Positions 56,017 through 63,206 of a DNA stretch of 64,000 nt are shown here, one piece after another (within the stretch, counting starts at the first letter, position 1; each line of letters begins with the position of its first letter). The DNA comes from an uncultured Bacillota bacterium (GTDB taxonomy: Bacteria; Bacillota; Clostridia; Lachnospirales; Lachnospiraceae). The position numbers were made by a program, and so were the translations under genes. The notes under the pieces were generated by a model. It saw nothing but the letters and a program-made list of their open reading frames with translations, was not told where the DNA came from and ran no database searches. The DNA lies in assembly GCA_949291945.1 (NCBI GenBank), contig CASEXH010000006.1:186001-250000 (forward strand), read 5' to 3'.

Positions 56017-57129
56017 TACTTTCAGCCTCCTGTTCCTGCTCCACTGCTTCTCTCAATAAACGGACAAATTCTTTCGTATATCTGCACAGGTACTCCGGCA
56101 CGCCGTCACAGCTTCCTGTCTCCAGATAAGCGCTTGCCGGACAGGTCTTACAGGCCGGACGCAGAGAACATGTGACACATATTTCACTGACCCTCAGCTT
56201 CTTTGCCTCCTGGGAAATCTCTTTCCATGCAGGCTCAAAGCTCTTTTCAAATACAGAAACCGCCGGTTTATCAAAGGTGACGCAAGGACGCATATCCCCC
56301 TTCCAGCTAATGGCAAAAGAGCAATTGCCAGCCAGACAAGTAATCTGATCCGGGTAAGTGATATTTTCCTGTTCGATCTGTGCAAGGATATTCTGTGCAT
56401 ACCATAAGAAAGCTTCCGGTTCTGTCTCCATTTGCCTCATATAAATATCCGCCGCTGCTGCATCTTCTGACTGCTTCTCAAAAGAGAGATTCCTCTCGTG
56501 GAGTCCAGGCAGCATATAGGTATCCATATGTACCGGGGCATCCAATTCACGGCCGATACGATAAATCGCCTCCATGTCATCCCTGTTATCTTTTGTCACA
56601 CTGCCATTGATCTTCACATCCACGCCACGTTCCCTTAAAAGTCGAATTGCCCTGACCGTTCTGGAAAAGCCGCCTGGATAATGGCATAACTTCTCATAGG
56701 CAGTATCATCCGAACCATATAATGTAATGTTGATGCGGCGAGGCTTATATTTGCCAAAGAAGTCAGCCCATTCCTCGTCCAGAAGCGTTCCATTGGTATT
56801 GACTGTCAAAATCATGCCCATACTTTTTAATTCTTTGTACAGTCTTTGAAATTCCGGAAACATTAAAGGTTCCCCGCCTGTAAGCAGTAAAAAAAGCACA
56901 CCTGCCTGAGCCATTTCTTTTCCCAGTTGTATCCATGCATCTGCATTGTGTAATCCGCCTTGTTCATCCACTTCTTTTTTATTTAACCGGATGTAACACA
57001 TATCACAGTTCATATTACATAGCGGCAGAAGTTCCAGACTGCCATTCACAGGATTCTGACGCTGTGCCGCTCGTGAAAGTATTCTGTTTCTCTCTATGCA
57101 GAAATGGGACGGGAAAGCATAAGCTTTCA
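56009..57129 (-). CDS. Radical SAM/SPASM peptide-modifying enzyme, module A
   Basis: A ~373-residue enzyme very close to those of modules B and C: CNMNCDMC near 44, SPASM cysteines CLAGNC and CVTCSLRPACKTC at the end. The start is uncertain. The frame opens without a good ATG: the ATG at 57,220 lies inside the precursor gene, while a GTG at 57,129 lies within the intergenic hairpin and has no clear ribosome binding site. The other enzymes start METVERM-like; here the matching text is FCIERNRIL. Either translation is hairpin-coupled or the 5' end was altered. Confidence 0.85.
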
Positions 57130-57135
57130 CGTCCC
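57104..57135 (-). terminator. Hairpin between precursor A and its radical SAM gene
   Basis: TGGGACG and CGTCCCA, extended by GAAAGC/GCTTTC, form a strong stem around a four-base loop, followed on the minus strand by a short TTTC. It occupies the same place as the hairpins of modules B and C. It may cover the start of the enzyme gene. Confidence 0.6.
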
Positions 57136-57162
57136 ACGCAGTATTTATTATTACAATATGTA

Positions 57163-57588
57163 TTATGAACGGTTCGGATGACCGGGAGTGGTTGCTGTTA
57201 CCCACCCTTGATGATGCCATGTACGCCTATCCCAACCAGAGCCTGCACTGGTTGTCCAATAGATATAATCGCCAACCTCTACTTCGCTGATATTGCCTCG
57301 CTGCCTATATGTACCGTCTGTATAAATCGTACATGACAGTGTCCCAAGTCCATCAGTAGCAATCTCTGACATGCTTTCAGGTGTACCATCATTGTTTCTG
57401 TCTGTTAACCACTGATGTCCTGTTGTTCCACAATATTCAGTACGATGATCTTGAGCTGAATTGTGAATACTTGCCTCATAAGTATTTGCAGCATCTACCG
57501 AACAGGACACGCCCCAGCATACAGCAACATATTCATTCGGCGTAAATTCCTGTACTAGAACTCTTGGTTCTTCCCATATCTTTTTCAT
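57163..57588 (-). CDS. Precursor-like protein, module A
   Basis: A 141-residue protein closely similar to precursor B: EFTPNEYVAVCWGVSC at the N-terminus, YCGTTGHQWL in the middle, DRNNDGTPESM resembling a Ca-binding DxNxDG-x-x-E loop, SCTIYTDG, and the ending TTPGHPNRS. Its C-terminal Ser fits the kinase prediction. A strong GAGGAGG precedes the ATG and the gene starts two bases after the PqqD-like stop. It would be made in excess over the enzyme because of the hairpin that follows. Confidence 0.78.
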   Translation of the reverse strand: MKKIWEEPRVLVQEFTPNEYVAVCWGVSCSVDAANTYEASIHNSAQDHRTEYCGTTGHQWLTDRNNDGTPESMSEIATDGLGTLSCTIYTDGTYRQRGNISEVEVGDYIYWTTSAGSGWDRRTWHHQGWVTATTPGHPNRS

Positions 57589-57589
57589 T

Positions 57590-58000
57590 TCAATCTACCT
57601 CCTCTAAAATATTTCTCTTCAAAGATTCCTTCACAAAATGTTCCGTTGAATTTCTGATCGTATCCTCTGTAACTTCGTATTCCCGCATTCCTTTTACTAC
57701 AACATCTTCAATAGTACTGGGCTGTTCAAATGACTTCCACAGAAATGCCGCTGTATGGTTTGGCGTCATTACAGCATTAGAAATCTCAGTGCCTGAATCA
57801 ACGGGAATAATCACATATTCACCGGCTATCTCTCTAAGAATATAGCCGGATTTGATACGATACTTTTTCTTATCCTGCAAAAAACTGTCTTTTCTAAGAT
57901 ATTCAGATAGTTCTTCTTCTGACAGCCTGGCAATTTCTTCACCGCTCAGTCCGCCAGGATTACGAACAAAGTGGGATTCCGGTTTTTTATATTTCTTCAT
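57590..58000 (-). CDS. PqqD-like peptide-binding protein, module A
   Basis: A 136-residue protein with a Lys/Glu-rich N-terminal extension (~45 residues) ahead of the PqqD pattern SGYILREIAGEYVIIPVDSG, then NHTAAFLWKSFEQP, then DVVVKGMREYE. The ATG at 58,000 is chosen for AGAAGG just upstream, over a GTG at 58,018 that lacks one. It is the first gene of the module A operon, downstream of the invertible segment. Confidence 0.85.
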   Translation of the reverse strand: MKKYKKPESHFVRNPGGLSGEEIARLSEEELSEYLRKDSFLQDKKKYRIKSGYILREIAGEYVIIPVDSGTEISNAVMTPNHTAAFLWKSFEQPSTIEDVVVKGMREYEVTEDTIRNSTEHFVKESLKRNILEEVD

Positions 58001-58055
58001 ATAACACCTTCTTCTCACAATTTATCAGAACATCTCTCTGTCAAAATACATATAA

Positions 58056-58073
58056 TGTCAAATAGTACACATT
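58056..58073. repeat. Left inverted repeat of the putative invertible segment
   Basis: TGTCAAATAGTACACATT. It matches the reverse complement of the right copy at 17 of 18 positions, the single mismatch lying near the centre, where serine recombinases cut. It lies 56 bases ahead of the module A start codon. Confidence 0.75.
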
Positions 58074-58176
58074 TTGAATTCCTTCATGTACTTCCTTTTT
58101 CTATGTACAGACGCCTTTTATTTCCCGTTCCAGAGAAACAAATTAAATAATTTTAAGAAAAACAATGAAATAATAC

Positions 58177-58205
58177 TTGCTTTATATAAAACAAGGGATT
58201 ATAAT
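58177..58205 (+). promoter_or_regulatory. Promoter inside the invertible segment, pointing away from module A
   Basis: TTGCTT and TATAAT separated by 17 bases, on the plus strand. The -10 is perfect and the -35 matches four of six. In the present orientation it drives transcription toward the 3' end of the recombinase gene (antisense). After inversion it would face the module A operon, with the leader crossing the left repeat. I see no comparable promoter facing module A now. Confidence 0.7.
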
Positions 58206-58228
58206 ATATTTCGTAAATTAGCTATCAG

Positions 58229-58246
58229 AATGTGTACCATTTGACA
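58229..58246. repeat. Right inverted repeat of the putative invertible segment
   Basis: AATGTGTACCATTTGACA, the inverted partner of 58,056-58,073. It ends ten bases from the recombinase stop codon. TATCAGAA occurs near both copies, possibly part of the recombinase binding site. Confidence 0.75.
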
Positions 58247-58256
58247 GCTGATTTTT

Positions 58257-58937
<681 letters not shown>

Positions 58938-59095
58938 CTATGTTCTGGTTATTCGCTGTTTTCTTCTGTTCTAATCTTTTACCTGTTTTACATTTTACGT
59001 TACGTATACGGTAAACCACTAGTACCGTGCTAGTTTTCTCTAGCCATGAGATAATAGCCCCAGAAAACTACAAGTTTTTTAAAGAAGTTGTCCCT

Positions 59096-59331
59096 ATGGA
59101 TAAAATCACACATCAGGTCCGTGCAGAGCACTGGGCCAAAATCATGAATGGTTGTCTGTCTGCGACGGATATCAATGCCCAGAAAGCTGTCGGAAATCTG
59201 GAATCTTTCCCGGCGGGCATAACGGAATACCTGTATCCGATTATGTAGATACCAATATGAGCAGCAAGGTAGTGAAGATTATACAGTCTTATGTGGGGAT
59301 TGCGAATCGGATGACTTGGAGGAAGTATTAA
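59096..59331 (+). pseudogene. IS66 TnpA remnant fused to another gene fragment
   Basis: The first ~22 codons (MDKITHQVRAEHWAKIMN) match the start of IS66 accessory protein TnpA and then lose similarity. From 59,212 another frame encodes ~39 residues (SSKVVKIIQSYVGIANRMTW near the end) resembling the C-terminus of a nucleotide-sugar epimerase, perhaps UDP-GlcNAc 2-epimerase; this is tentative. Both are scraps. The surrounding 58,869-59,521 holds nothing else gene-like beyond a promoter for the next gene. Confidence 0.55.
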
Positions 59332-59397
59332 GGAAAATTCTTTGTGACATCTTTACATCACAAAAGAAACTGTTATAATAAAGAAATAGATAATAAG

Positions 59398-59425
59398 TTT
59401 ACAGTTATTGTAAATAATATACTAT
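59398..59425 (+). promoter_or_regulatory. Promoter with overlapping operator-like dyad
   Basis: TTTACA and TACTAT are separated by 16 bases. The perfect inverted repeat TTTACA-GTTAT-TGTAAA (59,398-59,414) covers the -35, the usual place for an antitoxin or repressor to bind. The first gene starts about 97 bases downstream. Confidence 0.45.
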
Positions 59426-59521
59426 AAGCGGCGGCCAAGGGATATTCATATTCAGTTGACTACCGCCAGCGTTACTAGACGCTCTGCGGCTGGTATACCA
59501 TAAGAATGGTTTGATAGTGGA

Positions 59522-60082
59522 ATGGAAAAACATGTCAGTGATAAATGGTTGTTTCATGGAACTTCCAGAGAAAATAAAAAACGGATAATGAAAGAAAAAA
59601 GATTTCTCCATAGCAATAGAGAAGATGATTGGGCTGGCACAGGGATTTATTTTTTTCTGGAAGAGAATGAAAAAGACGCCAAGAGGAATGCAAAACAATG
59701 GGCCGGGTGCATAAAAAGATTTCCAAAACATGAAATTGCGATTCTCCAGGTTAAGATTATTGTCGACGAGGAGAAGATATTGAATTTAACTCTGCGGGAA
59801 TTTCAAAAGATATTCCATAAATACAGAGAGGCAATTTATAGAACTGCTTATGACAAAGCAAAAAGTAAGCGACTAACGCTAGAAAAAACATATACTAATA
59901 AAAAACTAATGGATTGTTTTGTGATTAATGAGCTTTGCAGAGTTTATGGACTTCAGGCAGTAATAAGAGAAGCTTATATAAATTTCAATAAGTATCAGTA
60001 TAATGAATACCCGGTTTCAGATATCCCTAATTGTACAATATTTTGTTTAAGAGACGACAGCTGGATAGAAGAAATGAAGTAG
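59522..60082 (+). CDS. ADP-ribosyltransferase-like toxin candidate
   Basis: A 186-residue protein. WLFHGTSREN near 10 and WAGTGIYFFLEE near 38, followed by AKQWA, match the first two motifs of the PARP/ADP-ribosyltransferase fold (HGT with the NAD-binding His, then G-x-GIYF). ILQVKIIVDEEKI follows as a typical next strand; the third catalytic residue cannot be assigned with confidence. No signal peptide. It is the first of three tightly packed genes: small protein then SecB-like chaperone, so it is best read as the toxin of a toxin-antitoxin-chaperone set. The ribosome binding site is weak. Confidence 0.65.
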   Translation: MEKHVSDKWLFHGTSRENKKRIMKEKRFLHSNREDDWAGTGIYFFLEENEKDAKRNAKQWAGCIKRFPKHEIAILQVKIIVDEEKILNLTLREFQKIFHKYREAIYRTAYDKAKSKRLTLEKTYTNKKLMDCFVINELCRVYGLQAVIREAYINFNKYQYNEYPVSDIPNCTIFCLRDDSWIEEMK

Positions 60083-60090
60083 GTGAGATT

Positions 60091-60309
60091 ATGAATAGTA
60101 TAGTAGAAAGAATGGAAAAAGAATTTGACAATTTTATGAAGCATTACAGAGAAATGGATGCAGATGAATTTATCAAAGAACTGGAAGAGGCTGGCGTTTC
60201 ATTTGTTCCTTGTGACTACGAATCGATAGGCAATATGACTTTAAAAGGAATAGAGGCAAACAAGAATAATCGTATACAAATGAGCAGGATTATTCCGCTA
60301 TGTGCATAG
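60091..60309 (+). CDS. Putative small antitoxin
   Basis: A 72-residue acidic, helical protein (VERMEKEFDNFMKHYREMDA). The C-terminal part (~40-72) is less regular, which could be the chaperone-addiction region expected of such antitoxins. ATG at 60,091 with AGGTGAG ahead, eight bases after the toxin stop. There is no obvious DNA-binding motif. Confidence 0.6.
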   Translation: MNSIVERMEKEFDNFMKHYREMDADEFIKELEEAGVSFVPCDYESIGNMTLKGIEANKNNRIQMSRIIPLCA

Positions 60310-60318
60310 GAGGAAAAA

Positions 60319-60738
60319 ATGTCAGGACAGATTAAAAATGTATCCGGAGTTCCGGCATCTTTAAAATTGGAAAATATGTTTTTTTCCAAAATAGAATATT
60401 TCCGGGAAGAGGACTTTCAGAAGACAGATTATACGATTCAGTTTAACAGGGAGATAAAGAAATCTGAGGAAAATCCTCAGAAATACAGGGTGGCGCTGGA
60501 AGCAAATATTAAAGACAAAAATGGAAGAATGGAACTGAATATAGAAATCGTTGGAATATTTATTTCAGACTACACTGAACAAGATGCGGATTTAATTAAA
60601 TCTATTATTCAGGACAATACAACGGCCATATTGTTTCCGTATTTAAGAAGTCAGATTAGTCTGGTAACTACTCAGCCTGAATTTTCTCCTATTATTCTAC
60701 CGCCTATGAATATTGCGGAGATGTTTAAAGAGAAATAA
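60319..60738 (+). CDS. SecB-like chaperone
   Basis: A 139-residue protein that matches the SecB fold: alternating strands in the first 90 residues, then the very characteristic NTTAILFPYLRSQISLVT and SPIILPPMNIAEMF at the C-terminus. SecB-like proteins outside Proteobacteria are often antitoxin-specific chaperones. AGGAGG precedes the start, ten bases after the small gene, and all three genes form one operon. Clostridia normally lack SecB for general export, which favours the antitoxin-chaperone role. Confidence 0.8.
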   Translation: MSGQIKNVSGVPASLKLENMFFSKIEYFREEDFQKTDYTIQFNREIKKSEENPQKYRVALEANIKDKNGRMELNIEIVGIFISDYTEQDADLIKSIIQDNTTAILFPYLRSQISLVTTQPEFSPIILPPMNIAEMFKEK

Positions 60739-60818
60739 TGAAAAAGGGATTGCAGCTTGTGTAACTTGACTCATCAACGGTCACTGTCCATCACTGTAGC
60801 CGTTGATGAGGTAAGACC

Positions 60819-61070
60819 TATCTGGAAGACGGACGCTACAGCTTTACCAACAATCTCAGTGAGAATGCAATTCGTCCATTCACAGTAGGCCGGAAAAACT
60901 GGTTGTTCAGCAATTCCGTAGAGAGCGCAAATGCCAGTGCGGTAGTCTACACAATGGTTGAGATGGCAAAAGCGCACGGCCTGCATATTTACGAATATCG
61001 CAAATTTCTGCTGGAGCATCGCCCAAGTAAAGATATGACCGATGAGCAGCTGGCAGATATGGCTCCTTAG
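60819..61070 (+). pseudogene. C-terminal remnant of IS66 transposase TnpC
   Basis: 84 codons without a start match the end of the IS66 transposase: YSFTNNLSENAIRPFTVGRK then NWLFSNSVESANASAVVYTM and a final helix. The catalytic core is absent. It has the same strand as the TnpA scrap at 59,096, so the two keep the order of an intact IS66 with the toxin cassette between them. Confidence 0.85.
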
Positions 61071-61074
61071 AGTG

Positions 61075-61129
61075 AAAAATGAATATTCTTGTGCGGCGGA
61101 ACAGCGGTACTCCCGCACAAGAATATTCA
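61075..61129 (-). terminator. Terminator of the methyltransferase gene
   Basis: TGAATATTCTTGTGCGG and its exact complement form a 17-bp perfect stem with a 16-base loop, followed on the minus strand by a U-rich ATTTTTCAC. It lies 15 bases after the stop. Confidence 0.8.
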
Positions 61130-61143
61130 CAGCTTTCTTCAAT

Positions 61144-61815
61144 TCATTCTCCTTTTTTATTATATGCCGCAAATTCCCAGTACACTTTTTGCCTTGAATA
61201 GCGCTCTGTAATATTTTCCTGTATATGAAAAACTTCCCAAGTTTTGAAAAGATCATCAAGATTTTTCTTCGAAAAAAAACGTTTGGTTCTTCCATCCACA
61301 AGTCTAAGTCCAGGCTCAATAATCTTGCCATTATCAGTTCCATATCCATGATCCTTATCTGAGTTAAAACGTGCCAAAATTAGCCCATACTTCTTTAAAA
61401 CACGTTCTATTTCTCCCACAATTTGTTTGGTTAAAGCCCATTCAAAATAATGTAAGGATAGATCAGCCACAACAGCGTCAAACGTATCATCCTGGAACGG
61501 AAACTTCTCTGTCATGTCCATTTTTAAGGGCAAGGCCTGTGGAACACGTTTCTTCATTATATGAAGGGCTTCCTCGGAAAAATCTGCAGAGCATATAGAA
61601 AATCCATTTTTTAATAACATCTCTGTGTCGATGCCTGAACCACAGCCGAGATCAAGTATTTTCCCAGCAGTTGGCAGTTTTGGCAAATATTTATCGAGCC
61701 ATCCGTCATAAGTCAGTACGGCATATCTTCTTTTTTTATAATGAACATTCCAATGTTCTTCCTGCCTATATTCCTTATACATAATTGTTTTCACTCCTTC
61801 AATATACTCAGGCAT
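61144..61815 (-). CDS. Class I SAM-dependent methyltransferase
   Basis: A 223-residue methyltransferase: the glycine loop ILDLGCGSGIDTEML near 53, SADFSEEAL with the acidic residue for the SAM ribose, and FDAVVADLSLHYFEW as the later strand. The substrate cannot be told from sequence. The start may be 61,815 or the ATG at 61,782, which has AAGGAG somewhat far upstream. Monocistronic, with its own terminator. Confidence 0.88.
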   Translation of the reverse strand: MPEYIEGVKTIMYKEYRQEEHWNVHYKKRRYAVLTYDGWLDKYLPKLPTAGKILDLGCGSGIDTEMLLKNGFSICSADFSEEALHIMKKRVPQALPLKMDMTEKFPFQDDTFDAVVADLSLHYFEWALTKQIVGEIERVLKKYGLILARFNSDKDHGYGTDNGKIIEPGLRLVDGRTKRFFSKKNLDDLFKTWEVFHIQENITERYSRQKVYWEFAAYNKKGE

Positions 61816-61903
61816 GCCATAGATCCTACGAAAATGTGAATATCCCAGGATTGTTTAATGGAATGGAGACTGTCAGCTATTCTTATTCGTGAACAAAAGC
61901 TAT

Positions 61904-62521
61904 TCAATCCCCGCATCGCTCAGGATTGCAGCAACTTATCATTTTAGCTTTCTCAAAAAATTGCAGTCTAATTACCTGTCTCTTTAATGCCTTTTTTGCC
62001 TCCCAAAAAAATGGGAAGCGATAGAGCTGATCCATATCGTATATCTCTTCATCACAATTGACAACGTACAAATCATTTTGTTTTGCGGCATCTAGAAACA
62101 TATCCATTACCGTTTCCTTTTTTATAAAGGCAGGAAGCCTTTTCCCCAAGTGCATTTGTTCCGCTAAACATATGATTACTTGTCCTCCATGGCCGATCGT
62201 CTTCGTACACTCGATAGCCAAATCTCTGTATAATTCAAAGAGCTGATCATCCTGTTCATCTGTATTATATCCATATGGCGGATCTGTAATGATTACATCT
62301 GGTTTTTCGCCTTTGTTTCGGATATTAGCCAGGAAATCCCTCATATCTATATTGTCGTAGATATTTTCTTTTAAGTCATTCTTATACTGCTGGCCGTATC
62401 TCACTCCTATGTATTTTATTTTATCTTTTACAAATACAATCTTTCCTGTATCCGAATTTGTACTGCACTGCCCCTTTTGTGCTTTTAATATATCCGTCAT
62501 ATCTAAAACTCTAAAAAACAT
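61904..62521 (-). CDS. DPPY-type methyltransferase, possibly truncated
   Basis: A 205-residue protein with the motif DVIITDPPYGYNT near 80, the catalytic motif of N6-adenine or N2-guanine nucleic-acid methylases. Downstream QVIICL and a Lys-rich end follow. The SAM-binding glycine motif expected upstream is not evident, and the length is short for this class, so it may be the C-terminal part of a larger enzyme such as a TRM11/UPF0020-like protein. It lies between the SAM methyltransferase and the integrative element. Confidence 0.6.
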   Translation of the reverse strand: MFFRVLDMTDILKAQKGQCSTNSDTGKIVFVKDKIKYIGVRYGQQYKNDLKENIYDNIDMRDFLANIRNKGEKPDVIITDPPYGYNTDEQDDQLFELYRDLAIECTKTIGHGGQVIICLAEQMHLGKRLPAFIKKETVMDMFLDAAKQNDLYVVNCDEEIYDMDQLYRFPFFWEAKKALKRQVIRLQFFEKAKMISCCNPERCGD

Positions 62522-62626
62522 ACTCTTTAATTCCGCATATATTTTCTCTTTAAATGAAACTGGCGAAATGGTTTCCGTATGCTGAAAATGTTTTAAATAA
62601 ATTTTCCTATACGTGTGCGGTATAAT

Positions 62627-62760
62627 AGGGACAAATCAAGAAACTCACCGTTTTAAGCGGGTTTGAGCGGGCTGGTTTGTCCCTGATTTCTTTATTGAGT
62701 TAAAATTCGTTAAAGGATGTTGTGACAAAGGAGACTCGCTTCGGTGAGCCTCCTGTTTTT
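62627..62760 (+). ncRNA. Structured leader RNA or small RNA of the integrative element
   Basis: From about 62,627 the sequence GGGACAAA pairs with TTTGTCCC, enclosing a second stem (CTCACCG with CGG-GTTTGAG), and ends in an intrinsic terminator. TATAAT lies at 62,621-62,626 but with a poor -35. It precedes the DUF6050 gene, so it may be a leader attenuator. The stretch 62,522-62,620 shows nothing else I can name. Confidence 0.4.
62730..62760 (+). terminator. Intrinsic terminator in the element leader
   Basis: GGAG-x-CTC pairs with GAG-x-CTCC around GCTTCGGT and is followed by TGTTTTTT. It lies ~100 bases before the first element gene. Confidence 0.8.
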
Positions 62761-62860
62761 TCTAACCCACAATTGGAAACTAACACGACTTGATTTTATC
62801 CAGCCTAATGTATGCAAGGGAAGGAGGTGCCATCGCCCCACACAGGGGCGGCAGAAATCT

Positions 62861-63202
62861 ATGGCAAAGAAATTGCTTCATTATCTTGTTGCACCAGCGG
62901 CAGTTATCACAGCAGTGATGTTCTTCTGTCAGCCCCTGTACCTTCCGGCTGGTGGAAAACCTGATTACATTCTGATGCTCCTTCTGATCGGAATTCCTTT
63001 CGGAATACATCGGATGTTCATCTGGTTCATCCCTAAAGGTTATGACCTTGGAGGAACCGTTGGAATAATCGTGTTCAACGTCTTAGTCGGCGGCATCATT
63101 GGCGTGTTCGTACTCACATGGAAAATAGTAGCAGGGCTGGGGTGCCTCGCCCTGTGCATCACGAAACTCATTGTAAAAATTATACAACAGAGGGAGGCGT
63201 AA
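62861..63202 (+). CDS. DUF6050-type membrane protein of an integrative element
   Basis: A 113-residue protein with three membrane segments (AVITAVMFFCQPLY, then ILMLLLIGIPFGI, then a long final segment). It matches, from memory, the DUF6050 family encoded directly before ParA in Tn1549-like integrative elements. The ATG at 62,861 is 34 bases beyond a good AAGGAGG, with a GCCCC/GGGGC hairpin between, which is odd. Function unknown; ParA follows four bases later. Confidence 0.7.
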   Translation: MAKKLLHYLVAPAAVITAVMFFCQPLYLPAGGKPDYILMLLLIGIPFGIHRMFIWFIPKGYDLGGTVGIIVFNVLVGGIIGVFVLTWKIVAGLGCLALCITKLIVKIIQQREA

Positions 63203-63206
63203 ATCA

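Noticed and set aside
57130..57220. N-terminal extension of the module A radical SAM enzyme from 57,220
   Set aside because: It lies inside the precursor gene, has no ribosome binding site, and is absent from the module B and C enzymes.
45843..57588. Lasso peptide, lanthipeptide or thiopeptide cluster
   Set aside because: No B/C-type lasso enzymes, LanM/LanB/LanC or cyclodehydratase genes are present; only the kinase and nucleotidyltransferase resemble lasso accessories.
58056..58246. Terminal inverted repeats of an insertion sequence
   Set aside because: The enclosed 155 bases hold no gene, and no flanking target duplication was seen; a promoter and an adjacent recombinase fit inversion better.
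60774..61349. 191-codon minus-strand frame
   Set aside because: It overlaps the IS66 remnant and the methyltransferase and shows no protein-like pattern.
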